Source: Lacticaseibacillus rhamnosus
GTDB taxonomy: Bacteria > Bacillota > Bacilli > Lactobacillales > Lactobacillaceae
DNA length: 64,000 nucleotides
Direction: 5' to 3'
Assembly: GCF_900636965.1 (NCBI RefSeq)
Contig: NZ_LR134331.1
Coordinates: 434,001 to 498,000 of the forward strand
Made by a program: the position numbers and the translations under genes. Each line of letters opens with the position of its first letter. Positions within the stretch are counted from its first letter, which is position 1. Shown here piece after piece: positions 56,288 to 64,000 of the stretch. The notes beneath the pieces were generated by a model that saw only the letters and a list, made by a program, of their open reading frames with translations, was not told the DNA's origin and searched no databases.

Positions 56288-57052
56288 ATGGCGATGTTAA
56301 TGGCAGATGTAAGCAGTTGGCAGCCGGATTCGGATAGCTGGTTTCGCAAGTTGGCTGATCTGGGTGTCAAGGCGGTGGTCGTCAAACTGACAGAAGGAAC
56401 GACTTACCAGAATCCTAAGGCGGCGGCACAGTTGGCGGCTGGGCGCAGGATGGGGATGCAGGTGCACGCTTATCACTATGCCCATTTTCATAACAGTGCC
56501 GAAGCCGTTGCAGAAGGACGTTTCTTCGGCGTCACGGCCCGCGCGCTGGGCGTGTCGACGCAAAGTGTGATGGCAGCGGATGTTGAAGCACCTGATTTGA
56601 ATGGGGAGCTGACGGGGCTGACGAATGTTTTCATTCAGACGGTCAAAGCGCTAGGGTATCCACACACAGACCTGTATACAATGGCGAATTGGATGAAAAC
56701 CAGACGCTTTGATCGCGTGGCATTGATTCCTAAGAACCTGTGGATTGCGAGTTATGGCGTTGATCAGCCGGGCATCAATAATGTCGGGACCTGGCAGTTT
56801 ACCAATAACTTTCACGGCTTAGGGGTGGATATGAGTTATGACTTTTTCGGTCACTACACCACGCGCTTGACCGGTAACCTCAATGGCGGCGTGGCGCGCG
56901 TTCCCACGATTCGCTATCACACGGTTTTGGCAGGCGAAAGCTGGTGGGCGATTGCAGATCGATATGGCTTGAATATGTACAAGCTCGCGGCCCTCAATGG
57001 TAAGACGATCTACAGTGTGATTCATCCGGGCGATCAGCTGCGGTTGAATTAA
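56288..57052 (+). CDS. GH25 lysozyme (muramidase) with C-terminal LysM domain, no signal peptide
   Basis: 254 residues. GH25 catalytic domain 1 to about 200: MADVSSWQPD with the first Asp, VVVKLTEGTTYQN, and the catalytic pair in VMAADVEAPD; WIASYG and GTWQFTNNFHG complete the fold. LysM at about 208-254 (YHTVLAGESWWAIADRYGLN, ending HPGDQLRLN). There is no secretion signal, as in phage endolysins. AGGAGGGG precedes the start. It would cut peptidoglycan if released through a pore or by lysis. Confidence 0.87.
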   Translation: MAMLMADVSSWQPDSDSWFRKLADLGVKAVVVKLTEGTTYQNPKAAAQLAAGRRMGMQVHAYHYAHFHNSAEAVAEGRFFGVTARALGVSTQSVMAADVEAPDLNGELTGLTNVFIQTVKALGYPHTDLYTMANWMKTRRFDRVALIPKNLWIASYGVDQPGINNVGTWQFTNNFHGLGVDMSYDFFGHYTTRLTGNLNGGVARVPTIRYHTVLAGESWWAIADRYGLNMYKLAALNGKTIYSVIHPGDQLRLN

Positions 57053-57157
57053 AGCGGCGATATTTTGACAAACGGTTGTCGATGCGGTGTGATGCCTTGC
57101 GTCGGCGATCGTTTTTAATTTGAAGCGGGTTTCTGAAAAAAGATTTTGCAAAAGATG

Positions 57158-57215
57158 TTGACACCGTGTCACTATCCGTGTAGACTACAAATTGTTGAAC
57201 GGTGACACGGTGTCA
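57158..57215 (+). promoter_or_regulatory. Promoter with two HrtR-type operators
   Basis: TTGACA (57158-57163) and TAGACT (57181-57186), 17 bp apart. TGACACCGTGTCA (57159-57171) and TGACACGGTGTCA (57203-57215) are 13-bp palindromes; one covers the -35 and the other lies just past the start site. From memory, the heme sensor HrtR of Lactococcus lactis binds a TGACACnGTGTCA palindrome. Confidence 0.85.
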
Positions 57216-57276
57216 CCACGCGTACTCGTCACCACCAAGGTTTAACCGTGGCGGCGAAAGCTTAAGGAGGATCAAC

Positions 57277-57780
57277 ATGGTTTTAGCAACGTTCCAACAT
57301 TTAGATCAAACAAAACAGCAACGGGTTCTGGCTGCGTTGGTGACCGAATTTTCGCAGCATCCGTTGGCACAGGCGCAGGTGGCGCGGATTGTGAAGCAGG
57401 CTGACATTGCGCGTGGGGCGTTTTATAAATATTTCAGTGATTTAAAAGATGCGTATCAATATGCGTTTAAAGCCGTGATCGGGCGGTTGCATATGGGCAT
57501 TGCGGGTCCGGAAATGCGGCGTGATCCGTATGCTGCCACCGCGGCGTTCTTGCACGAAGCTGATGAAAGTCAGGATCGTGATTTCATCCGCATGCATTTT
57601 ACCAAAAACAGCGGGTTGGTGACGGTTGGGCAGCCCCCGATTCCAGCCGATGCGATTGAATGGGCGGTAGCGACCTTATGCCACAGCGCGATTTCCGAGG
57701 CGCTGGCCAACCCAGAACAGGCGGATTTGATTTTGAAGCATCTAAAAGCAGCACTTAACCAGCTGCAAGTGAAGGAGTGA
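57277..57780 (+). CDS. hrtR: TetR-family heme-responsive repressor (HrtR-like)
   Basis: 167 residues from the ATG at 57277 (TAAGGAGG upstream); the longer frame from 57202 starts inside the operator. The HTH is VARIVKQADIARGAFYKYFSD. His72 (RLHMG) falls at the same number as the axial heme ligand His72 of L. lactis HrtR, from memory. The second ligand would have to be a later His such as His136 in LCHSA. It represses its own operon through the two TGACAC palindromes; heme would release it. Confidence 0.78.
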   Translation: MVLATFQHLDQTKQQRVLAALVTEFSQHPLAQAQVARIVKQADIARGAFYKYFSDLKDAYQYAFKAVIGRLHMGIAGPEMRRDPYAATAAFLHEADESQDRDFIRMHFTKNSGLVTVGQPPIPADAIEWAVATLCHSAISEALANPEQADLILKHLKAALNQLQVKE

Positions 57781-57784
57781 GTCG

Positions 57785-58846
57785 ATGTATCTCTCATTAA
57801 AAGAAATTTGGCATGAAAAATTACGTTATGGTTTAATTATCGCCATGATTCTGCTGGTCACCTATCTGGTGTTCATTCTCAGCGCGCTGGCAAACGGGCT
57901 GGCGCAGCAAAATACCCAGGCGATTGAATCCTGGGACACGTCCCGAGTCGTTTTGGCCAAGGATTCCGACATTAACTTAAGCCAGTCCTTGTTGACGTCT
58001 GAACAGACCAAGGATCTCAAGCTAGGTAAAAGTCAGGCCTATGTCGGAACAATCGGCGCGGTGGCAACGAGCAGCCAGCACAAAGAGATCCGCTCCACGA
58101 TGATTGGTTTGGATTGGAATCAATATATTGGCAAGGACATGAAGCTGGTCAGTGGTCACCGAGTTCAAAACGACCATCAAGTGGTGGTGGACACGCAATT
58201 CAAGAATGAAGGTTACGCGCTGGGCGACAAGATTCGCTTGAGTACCAAAGGCGATCGCTACACCATTGTCGGGTTTACCGAGAACGCCAAGATGAGTGTG
58301 GCGCCGGTTGTCTATGGCACGATGACCACCTGGCGTACCTTGCACAATCTGCCGACCAGTTTTACCGCCAGTGGGATCATCTCCAAGACGGCCGATTTTA
58401 AAATCAACACCAGCGATCTTAAGACGTATTCGGCCAACACGTTTATTCAGAAACTCCCAGGGTATTCGGCGCAAAATAGCACCTTCACCTTTATGATTGG
58501 GTTCCTGTTTGTCATTTCACTGATCGTCATTGCTGTTTTCCTTTACATTTTGACCATGCAAAAACTGCCAAACTACGCGGTATTGCGGGCCCAAGGTGTA
58601 CCAGCACGGACTTTGGTTGCGACCACGATTGATCAGGCGTTGATTCTAGTCAGTCTGGGACTCGTTTTAGGCGGCGCATTGACGGCGATGACAGCTAAGT
58701 TCATGCCGCTGGGTGTACCGATGATTTTCTCGGCGGGACTCAGCATTGCAGTTATCTTAGGCATCCTGCTCACCGGTTTTCTCGGTGCGATTATCCCCGT
58801 ACGCACCATCTTAAAAGTTGATCCTGTTACCGCTATTGGAGGTTGA
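57785..58846 (+). CDS. hrtB: ABC transporter permease, FtsX/MacB type (HrtB-like heme exporter)
   Basis: 353 residues with one TM helix at the N terminus (LIIAMILLVTYLVFILSAL), a large extracytoplasmic domain, and three TM helices at the C terminus, as in HrtB. FtsX-like motif LRAQGVPARTLVATT. Four bp after the TetR gene. It would expel toxic heme from the membrane with the ATPase that follows. Confidence 0.83.
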   Translation: MYLSLKEIWHEKLRYGLIIAMILLVTYLVFILSALANGLAQQNTQAIESWDTSRVVLAKDSDINLSQSLLTSEQTKDLKLGKSQAYVGTIGAVATSSQHKEIRSTMIGLDWNQYIGKDMKLVSGHRVQNDHQVVVDTQFKNEGYALGDKIRLSTKGDRYTIVGFTENAKMSVAPVVYGTMTTWRTLHNLPTSFTASGIISKTADFKINTSDLKTYSANTFIQKLPGYSAQNSTFTFMIGFLFVISLIVIAVFLYILTMQKLPNYAVLRAQGVPARTLVATTIDQALILVSLGLVLGGALTAMTAKFMPLGVPMIFSAGLSIAVILGILLTGFLGAIIPVRTILKVDPVTAIGG

Positions 58847-58850
58847 TGAT

Positions 58851-59540
58851 ATGCCAGCAATCGAATTAAAAAACATCATTAAAAACTTTAAAACGCCAAC
58901 CAGTGACGTTGAAGTGCTCAAGAACGTCAATTTCAGTGCCGATGCCGGCAGTCTCTCACTGGTACTCGGGCCATCTGGATCCGGGAAAAGCACCTTCCTA
59001 ACCATTGCTGGGGGAATTCAAACCCCGACTGACGGGATTGTAACCACAGCCGGGGAAAATCTGGAACAACTTTCTGGCAAGGCACGAGATGCGTTGCGGT
59101 TGGACAAAATCGGCTTTGTTCTGCAGTCTTATAATTTGGTGCCGTATTTAACAGTCGGCGAGCAGTTTAAGCTGGTCGATAAAATCAAACCAAAAGGGAA
59201 CCTTAGCCATGCAGCCCTTTCTGAGTTATTGGATGATTTGGGTATTGCAAACTTGGTCAATCAGTATCCGGCATCGTTATCAGGCGGCCAAACCCAGCGT
59301 GTTGCAATAGCGCGGGCGCTTTATCCGGATCCGGCGATTGTACTGGCGGATGAACCGACTGCGGCACTCGATAGCCCGCGGGTGGCAGTGGTTGGCCAGT
59401 TGTTGGTTGATCTTGCCCACAAGCATAACAAAGCGATTGTTGTCGTGACCCACGATGTTCGCCTTGAAAAGTTTGCTGATCGGAAGTTTACACTTTTGGA
59501 TGGTAAGTTACGTGAAGGCGAACCGGAGTATGCGGCATAA
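58851..59540 (+). CDS. hrtA: ABC transporter ATPase (HrtA-like)
   Basis: 229 residues from the ATG at 58851 (TGGAGG upstream). Walker A GPSGSGKSTFL, Q-loop LQSYNLVPYLT, signature LSGGQTQRVAIARAL, Walker B VLADEPTAALD and the switch His in VVTHDVR. MacB/LolD-type exporter ATPase, last gene of the operon. Confidence 0.87.
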   Translation: MPAIELKNIIKNFKTPTSDVEVLKNVNFSADAGSLSLVLGPSGSGKSTFLTIAGGIQTPTDGIVTTAGENLEQLSGKARDALRLDKIGFVLQSYNLVPYLTVGEQFKLVDKIKPKGNLSHAALSELLDDLGIANLVNQYPASLSGGQTQRVAIARALYPDPAIVLADEPTAALDSPRVAVVGQLLVDLAHKHNKAIVVVTHDVRLEKFADRKFTLLDGKLREGEPEYAA

Positions 59541-59609
59541 GGCTGTGCGTCTTTAACCTTCATGGCCATCATCGTGCAGATCTCTAAGCGCGCCAGTTCA
59601 TGCTCACCC

Positions 59610-59653
59610 AAAAAAGACCAAGCTCACTAAATCAGTGAAAGCTTGGTCTTTTT
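59610..59653. terminator. Bidirectional terminator between hrtA and nox
   Basis: AAAAAGACCAAGCT and AGCTTGGTCTTTTT-type arms with an inner CACT/AGTG pairing form a long perfect stem between convergent genes. Confidence 0.92.
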
Positions 59654-59706
59654 GCATGGCGGATGATTAAAAGAGGAAACAATGTTGCAGTAGGACTAGC
59701 AACTGA

Positions 59707-61077
59707 CTAGAAGCGTGGTTCACCTAGTGCGTGTTGAGCGGCGAGGTTGAGCAGGCTCCATTGCCGGTCGAATCCTGGCTGGAAGAAGAAGTCAGCTTCA
59801 GCTAAGTCTTCCAACGTGAGGCCGTGTTGAATGGCTAAGGCCAAAACATTGCCTTGCGCGGTGACGTCGTAAGTGGACAGAACTGCGCCTCCAAGCAGCC
59901 GGTGCGTTTGTGGATCAAAGACAAGGTTGACGCAAACTTGCGGATTACCATTGGCTTCCGGAACATAAGCCGGACGTAGGGAATCTGCGTAAAATGCGGT
60001 GTCGACTTGGACATTTGAGCGTCCGGCAGTGAACGTATTCAGACCGCTTGCTGCAAAGTGGTAATCAAATACACTCAACGCGCTGGAACCGACAACGCCG
60101 CCAAACGGACGTGCCGGGTGTTCCGCAAAGATATTAGCCGCCAGATAACGGGCTTCACGCCGCGCAACTGTTGCCAAGGCAATCGGAACTTTTTGCTGTG
60201 CCGGTACGGAATAAACCAGCGTTGCATCACCAATGGCGTAAACATCAGGCAAATTCGTGCGCAGGTATGGGTCGGTGTTGATGAAACCGCGATCGTCTAG
60301 CGAAACCGTGCCCTTGAGCCATTCGGTGGCTGGTTGAATACCAGCAGCTTGAATCACAAGGTCTGTGGCAATTTCGCCAGCATCGGTTTTCACGGCGCTG
60401 ACTGCACCATCGCCGGTGAACGCTTCGATTTTTACACCGAGTTTCAGCTCAACGCCTTTGTCAGTCAGCTCTTTAGCTAAGATGTCGGTCATGTCCGGAT
60501 CAAGATAGGTACCTAGTGGCCGGTCAATCATATCAAGCAAGGTGACTTCTTTACCTGCTTTGCGACTGGCTTCAGCGGCTTCAATCCCGATGTAGCCGGC
60601 ACCGATCACCGTGATATGCTTGACTGCCGGATCTGCAAGTTTGGCTTTGATACTGGTTGCCCAATCGTAACCGCGCATCAGGAAAACATTTTTCAAGTCG
60701 TTGCCTGGTACCGGTAGTGAGTTCGGCCGCACGCCTGAACTCAGAATCAATTTGTCGTAAGGATAATCCTGTGCCGTGCCGTTCTTCGTGTCGCGGACAG
60801 TAACGGTTTTGACATCAGCGTTGATGGCCGTTACTTCATGGTTGCTGAACACATGCGCACCACGTTTGATTAAATCATCAGGGCGGAAGTTCCGAACATC
60901 ATTCACATCTGTGACCTGATCTTCTAAGAATAATTCCATCCCGCAGGACATAAACGAAACAAAGTCACCCGCTTCAAACATGGTAATTTCTGCATCCGGA
61001 TACCGATGCAATAATTCCAGAACGCTTTGGTGACCGCCGTGTGATGCCCCAACAACAATGATCTTTGGCTTGTCCAC
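59707..61077 (-). CDS. nox: NADH oxidase / CoA-disulfide-reductase-family flavoprotein
   Basis: 456 residues. FAD site IIVVGASHGGHQSV, redox Cys in FMSCGMELFL, NAD site ITVIGAGYIGIEAAE, and second FAD motif VYAIGDATLV. The single catalytic Cys is typical of water-forming NADH oxidases (Nox-2) and NADH peroxidases. It regenerates NAD in air. A good promoter lies upstream. Neighbour to the heme exporter, which suits oxygen- and heme-exposed growth. Confidence 0.87.
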   Translation of the reverse strand: MDKPKIIVVGASHGGHQSVLELLHRYPDAEITMFEAGDFVSFMSCGMELFLEDQVTDVNDVRNFRPDDLIKRGAHVFSNHEVTAINADVKTVTVRDTKNGTAQDYPYDKLILSSGVRPNSLPVPGNDLKNVFLMRGYDWATSIKAKLADPAVKHITVIGAGYIGIEAAEASRKAGKEVTLLDMIDRPLGTYLDPDMTDILAKELTDKGVELKLGVKIEAFTGDGAVSAVKTDAGEIATDLVIQAAGIQPATEWLKGTVSLDDRGFINTDPYLRTNLPDVYAIGDATLVYSVPAQQKVPIALATVARREARYLAANIFAEHPARPFGGVVGSSALSVFDYHFAASGLNTFTAGRSNVQVDTAFYADSLRPAYVPEANGNPQVCVNLVFDPQTHRLLGGAVLSTYDVTAQGNVLALAIQHGLTLEDLAEADFFFQPGFDRQWSLLNLAAQHALGEPRF

Positions 61078-61134
61078 AAAAATCCCTCCTAGGATATGTA
61101 GTAACCGCAGTTATGTAACAACGGCTCTATCTCT

Positions 61135-61163
61135 ATATTAGAATAATTACAATCTAGCGTCAA
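61135..61163 (-). promoter_or_regulatory. Promoter of the NADH oxidase gene
   Basis: On the minus strand TTGACG (61158-61163) and TAATAT (61135-61140) are separated by exactly 17 bp, about 57 bp before the start codon. Confidence 0.8.
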
Positions 61164-61269
61164 TAGCCGAGAACAATTAATTATTGGACAATTTTATTTT
61201 AGCTTTGCCTAAACCCAATGATACACCTTGGCGTTTGAAAATTGCCAACGTGTCGGTCTAAGGGGTAAG

Positions 61270-61316
61270 AAAAAACCGCTGCACAGAACATTGAGGGTTC
61301 TCTGCAGCGGTTTCGT
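61270..61316 (-). terminator. Terminator of the HAD gene
   Basis: AAACCGCTGCACAGAAC and GTTCTCTGCAGCGGTTT pair over about 16 bp with one mismatch; on the minus strand a run of T follows. It ends the HAD transcript before nox. Confidence 0.9.
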
Positions 61317-61324
61317 CTGTAAAA

Positions 61325-62143
61325 CTAGATAATTTTAAAATGTTTTAGCGCCTTCACAACGCCATCGTCATCATTGCTGGCGGTTACATAATCAGCATGG
61401 CTCTTGACGACATTCTGACCGTTTGCCATGGCCACACTTACCCCGGCAAAATCAAACATATCAAGGTCATTGTGTTCATCGCCAAAAGCAATCACGTCGG
61501 CCGGTTTTAGCCCCAGATGCTGTGTGAGTTGCGCCAGCCCCCAGCCTTTATCGACCCCTTGTGGCATAATTTCCAGCATAAACGGCATGCTGCGAATCAC
61601 GGTAAACCGATTGCCAAATTCGGCTTCGGCTTGCGGTTGAATGTTAGCCACCTGCTCTGGTTCGCCGAGTAAGATACCTTTTGCAATGACAAAATCATCT
61701 GGCATCTCCTGAGGCTCGCGAACCTTGATGCCAGCGTGATTTTCCCATGCCTGCAAAACTGTGTACCGGCTGATGTTCCGATCGGCGGTGTAGACGTCAC
61801 CGGCTGGGGTTAAGACGTTGCTATCAATTCCGGCCGCCGATACCGAGGTTGCAAAAGTCGAGAAGTCTTTATAATCCTGATGGTTCATGAATTTTTGCGC
61901 GATGATTTTCCCACTGGTACTCTGAACCACACCGCCACCTTGAACGATGACATATTGATCATCACCATGCAGCCCCAGCGCGTCCAACGTTGTCCGTACC
62001 CCTGGCAGTGGCCGCCCGGTACACGGCACGACTTTGATCCCGGAAGCCAGAGCCGTTTGCAAACCCTCGACCGTGGCCGGTGACAATTGCTTATGCGAAT
62101 TCAATAATGTGTCATCCAAATCGACTGCGATCAAACGAATCAT
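61325..62143 (-). CDS. Cof-type HAD-superfamily phosphatase
   Basis: 272 residues from the ATG complementary to 62141-62143, with GGAAGGGGTG upstream; the longer frame to 62221 lacks a ribosome site. Motif I AVDLDDTLLNSH, motif II VPCTGRPLPG, Lys in PQGVDKGWGL, motif IV AFGDEHNDLDMF. C2-capped sugar-phosphate phosphatase similar to the one at 14649. Substrate unknown. Confidence 0.85.
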   Translation of the reverse strand: MIRLIAVDLDDTLLNSHKQLSPATVEGLQTALASGIKVVPCTGRPLPGVRTTLDALGLHGDDQYVIVQGGGVVQSTSGKIIAQKFMNHQDYKDFSTFATSVSAAGIDSNVLTPAGDVYTADRNISRYTVLQAWENHAGIKVREPQEMPDDFVIAKGILLGEPEQVANIQPQAEAEFGNRFTVIRSMPFMLEIMPQGVDKGWGLAQLTQHLGLKPADVIAFGDEHNDLDMFDFAGVSVAMANGQNVVKSHADYVTASNDDDGVVKALKHFKII

Positions 62144-62265
62144 GGCAGTCACACCCCTTCCTGAAATCAGCTTAGCACAGGGGCGTTGGTGGCAACAATA
62201 TGCAACCTTGCCGACCAGCACAAGTCCGGTGAAAAGAATGCTCGGGCACTAAGCCGTCACAACCG

Positions 62266-62538
62266 TTAAATCTCGCCATGGCGGCCAACATCAATCAAGC
62301 GGATCGCGTCTGGTTCAACTCGGTAAATGAGCAGCCAATTACCTTTGATGAACAAAGCACGATCTGGTTTGCGTTTTTTGATCACGTGATCGTCATACTT
62401 TTCCGGCAGTGGGGTGCTGGTTTGTAAGTAAGCAAGGACTTGCTGAAAGTCAGCCTTGGTGAAGCGCCCGGCTTGGAGGAGTTGTTTGAGATGTTTTTTG
62501 AAGCGGGATTGTTCGATGAGGGGCAGGGAGGTGGGCAT
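62266..62538 (-). CDS. YafQ/RelE-type mRNA interferase toxin without visible antitoxin
   Basis: 90 residues. RelE-superfamily fold of the YafQ group: SRFKKHLKQLLQAGR, LPEKYDDHVIKK, DRALFIKGNWLLIYRVE and the C-terminal IDVGRHGEI with the likely catalytic His. It lacks the last residues found in many homologues. AAAGGTC lies upstream. No DinJ/RelB-like gene is found on either side, so it is an orphan, perhaps a remnant. Confidence 0.75.
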   Translation of the reverse strand: MPTSLPLIEQSRFKKHLKQLLQAGRFTKADFQQVLAYLQTSTPLPEKYDDHVIKKRKPDRALFIKGNWLLIYRVEPDAIRLIDVGRHGEI

Positions 62539-62689
62539 GGTTGGGACCTTTCTTTTTCTTCTAGCGTAACGCCGGATGGAAGAAAACGGGGAATTCTTTT
62601 ATAAAGTTATTGTCGTTGCTTGTGAAACACTGCGGCGTGAAGCTGAAGAAAAGGAGAGGCATCTGCACAAAATAGCATATAAGAAATTT

Positions 62690-62705
62690 TTGAAATCGAT
62701 ACCAA
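62690..62705. promoter_or_regulatory. Candidate operator upstream of the LacI-family gene
   Basis: TTGAAATCGATACCAA is an imperfect palindrome whose right half ATACCAA is the same as in the perfect palindrome at 63804. It lies just upstream of the -35, as expected for autoregulation. Confidence 0.5.
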
Positions 62706-62711
62706 AAATGC

Positions 62712-62739
62712 TTGACATATTTTTTGAAAGCGCTATATT
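62712..62739 (+). promoter_or_regulatory. Promoter of the LacI-family gene with cre-like site
   Basis: TTGACA (62712-62717) and TATATT (62734-62739), 16 bp apart. TTGAAAGCGCTATAT (62724-62738) fits the cre consensus with one mismatch and overlaps the -10. Confidence 0.75.
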
Positions 62740-62776
62740 GTTCTTGTGATTAAGGAACAAAGGAGAACGGTGATAA

Positions 62777-63784
62777 ATGGCAACGATTTCAGAAGTCGCA
62801 AAATTGGCGGGGGTCTCAGTATCAACAGTTTCAAGAATCATTAATAACAAGCCCCACGTATCACCAAGCAAAGCAGCGCTGGTAGCAGAAGCAATGAAGA
62901 AACTGGGTTATCAGCCTCTGCAAGCAGCACGACAAATGCGGGGGTCTGGATCACAAACCATTGCGGTGACAGTACCATATATTACAAATCCGTTTTTCTC
63001 TGAGCTGGTAGCAGCAATCGAACGAACAGCTGATGAGCGGTCATACAAAACCGTAATTGTTCAAACATTTGGTCAAAAGAGTCACGAGCGCAATGCGTTG
63101 GATTTTTTAAAGACGAATCAGGTTGATGCTGTAATCATGTGTGCGATCGAAAATGACTGGGACCTGATTAAACAATACCGGCAATATGGCTTAATTGCGG
63201 TCTGCAATGAATATGTGGCTGATTCAGATACATTAATGGTACGTGCTGATCAAGAAAGTGGCATGTATGCTGGTGCTAAATACCTGTTAAATCGTGGTTA
63301 TCGAAAGCTTGCCTTTTGTACGGGACAGAAAGCCATTCGTTACAATTCGGAAGCGGAGGATCTCAACAGCGATCGGTATCGCGGTTATCTGCGAGCTTTA
63401 CAGGAATTTAACTTAGAGCCTGTCATGGAGTGGCAGTTTACGGATATCAATACGATTGCTGATGGTCAAAAGTTATTGCAGAGGCTCATGGTAATGAAGA
63501 AACGTCCAGATGCTGTTATTGCTGGCTCCGATCAAGTGGCCGCTGGTATTATTGCCGAAGCTCAAACTATGCAATTAAAGGTTCCGGAAGATCTGGCTGT
63601 TTTGGGTTTTGACGATCAACCGTTAAGTCGAGTTGTGGCACGGCCCTTAACAACGATTCATCAGCCGGTTCACGAAATTGGGGATCGAATCGCAAATATG
63701 GTAGCGGATGCGTTAGAAGGCAAATCGATTGAAGTCAAGGAGGTCGTATTGCCCCTTTCTCTGGTTGTTCGGCAGTCGGTCTAG
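62777..63784 (+). CDS. LacI-family transcriptional regulator
   Basis: 335 residues. HTH and hinge: TISEVAKLAGVSVSTVSRIINNKPHVS, then a periplasmic-binding-like effector domain (IAVTVPYITNPFFSELV, DAVIAGSDQVAAGII, LAVLGFDDQPLSRVVARPLTTIHQP). ACAAAGGAG lies upstream. It probably controls the mannose-type PTS that starts at 63838 through the TTGGTAT palindrome between them, and itself through the site at 62690. Confidence 0.9.
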   Translation: MATISEVAKLAGVSVSTVSRIINNKPHVSPSKAALVAEAMKKLGYQPLQAARQMRGSGSQTIAVTVPYITNPFFSELVAAIERTADERSYKTVIVQTFGQKSHERNALDFLKTNQVDAVIMCAIENDWDLIKQYRQYGLIAVCNEYVADSDTLMVRADQESGMYAGAKYLLNRGYRKLAFCTGQKAIRYNSEAEDLNSDRYRGYLRALQEFNLEPVMEWQFTDINTIADGQKLLQRLMVMKKRPDAVIAGSDQVAAGIIAEAQTMQLKVPEDLAVLGFDDQPLSRVVARPLTTIHQPVHEIGDRIANMVADALEGKSIEVKEVVLPLSLVVRQSV

Positions 63785-63803
63785 AGTTTTTATTTAACCA
63801 AAA

Positions 63804-63819
63804 TTGGTATCAATACCAA
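63804..63819. promoter_or_regulatory. LacI-type operator palindrome
   Basis: TTGGTATCAATACCAA: perfect 7-bp arms around a central CA. It lies between the LacI-family gene and the EIIB gene, 18 bp before the latter. Confidence 0.7.
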
Positions 63820-63837
63820 AAAATGGAGGAAATTAAA

Positions 63838-64000
63838 ATGACAGTTGTATTAGCTCGAGTAGATCAACGTTTAGTTCATGGTATCGTTGTCAATCAATGG
63901 TCGGCTGAAGTGCAGCCGAAGCGTTATATGGTGATTGACGATGTTGTCAGTCAAGATGAAAACGTGAAGGCTAGCATGCGATTAAGCAAACCAGCTGGTA
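63838..64000 (+). CDS. PTS mannose-family EIIB, N-terminal part (cut by window edge)
   Basis: First 54 codons after a TGGAGGA site. VLARVDQRLVHGIVVNQW is the EIIB-Man signature, with the phospho-His in RLVHG. The gene runs off the right edge. It begins another PTS operon, probably for mannose, sorbose or an amino sugar. Confidence 0.87.
   Translation, partial: MTVVLARVDQRLVHGIVVNQWSAEVQPKRYMVIDDVVSQDENVKASMRLSKPAG

Noticed and set aside
62599-62871. Minus-strand ORF upstream of the YafQ-like gene as a possible antitoxin
   Set aside because: It lies opposite the promoter and start of the LacI-family gene, has no antitoxin-like features and is separated from the toxin by 60 bp; it is a shadow.

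Overview
The window looks like a chromosome segment of a Lacticaseibacillus (L. casei / paracasei / rhamnosus group). This rests on the gene content: dense PTS operons, a palatinose/sucrose-isomer type GH4-EIICB cluster, many cre sites, an HrtRBA-like heme exporter, a water-forming NADH oxidase, and strong AGGAGG-type ribosome sites with frequent GTG and TTG starts. No rRNA, tRNA or CRISPR array was seen.

Positions 1-52845 form an almost unbroken carbohydrate-uptake island. In order it holds: an alpha-glucosidase broken by a frameshift, with the start of a neighbouring gene; a secreted fumarate-reductase-like flavoprotein; a galactitol-family PTS with a class II aldolase, diverging from a DeoR repressor gene (interrupted by an IS30-family element) and a tagatose-6-phosphate-kinase-like gene; a ula-like ascorbate PTS with UlaG lactonase; a sim-like alpha-glucoside cluster (GH4, EIICB, RpiR, a 4-TM protein, a stand-alone EIIB, EIIA, HAD); a LicT/BglP/GH1 beta-glucoside operon with a RAT/terminator; a fructose-family PTS operon with aldolase, mutarotase-like protein, D-lyxose isomerase and xylulokinase; a second GH4 operon with a ChbG-like deacetylase and glucose-family EIICB; a second fructose PTS with a MalY-like lyase and PRD regulator; and a second ascorbate-family PTS with a SIS isomerase, a DapA-family lyase, a KDPG aldolase and a large PRD regulator. 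Most units carry their own regulator and a cre or other operator candidate, so the region reads as a set of separately induced, CcpA-repressed sugar modules.

From 52863 the content shifts to stress and competence functions: an HxlR/DUF24 regulator divergent from a nitroreductase, a ComK homologue, a gene-poor 720-bp gap with several hairpins, then a sigma factor, a YvrJ-like 50-residue membrane protein and a GH25-LysM lysozyme without signal peptide. An HrtRBA-like heme-efflux operon with two palindromic operators follows, then an NADH oxidase, a Cof-type HAD phosphatase and a YafQ-like toxin with no visible antitoxin. The window closes with a LacI-family regulator and the first codons of a mannose-family EIIB, linked by a shared operator motif.

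The points most worth following are the sigma/YvrJ/lysozyme cassette beside comK, the tandem EIIB module that occurs both fused and free in the sim-like cluster, and the second GH4 operon, whose GH4 motif (CDMT) does not fit the usual chitobiose assignment.
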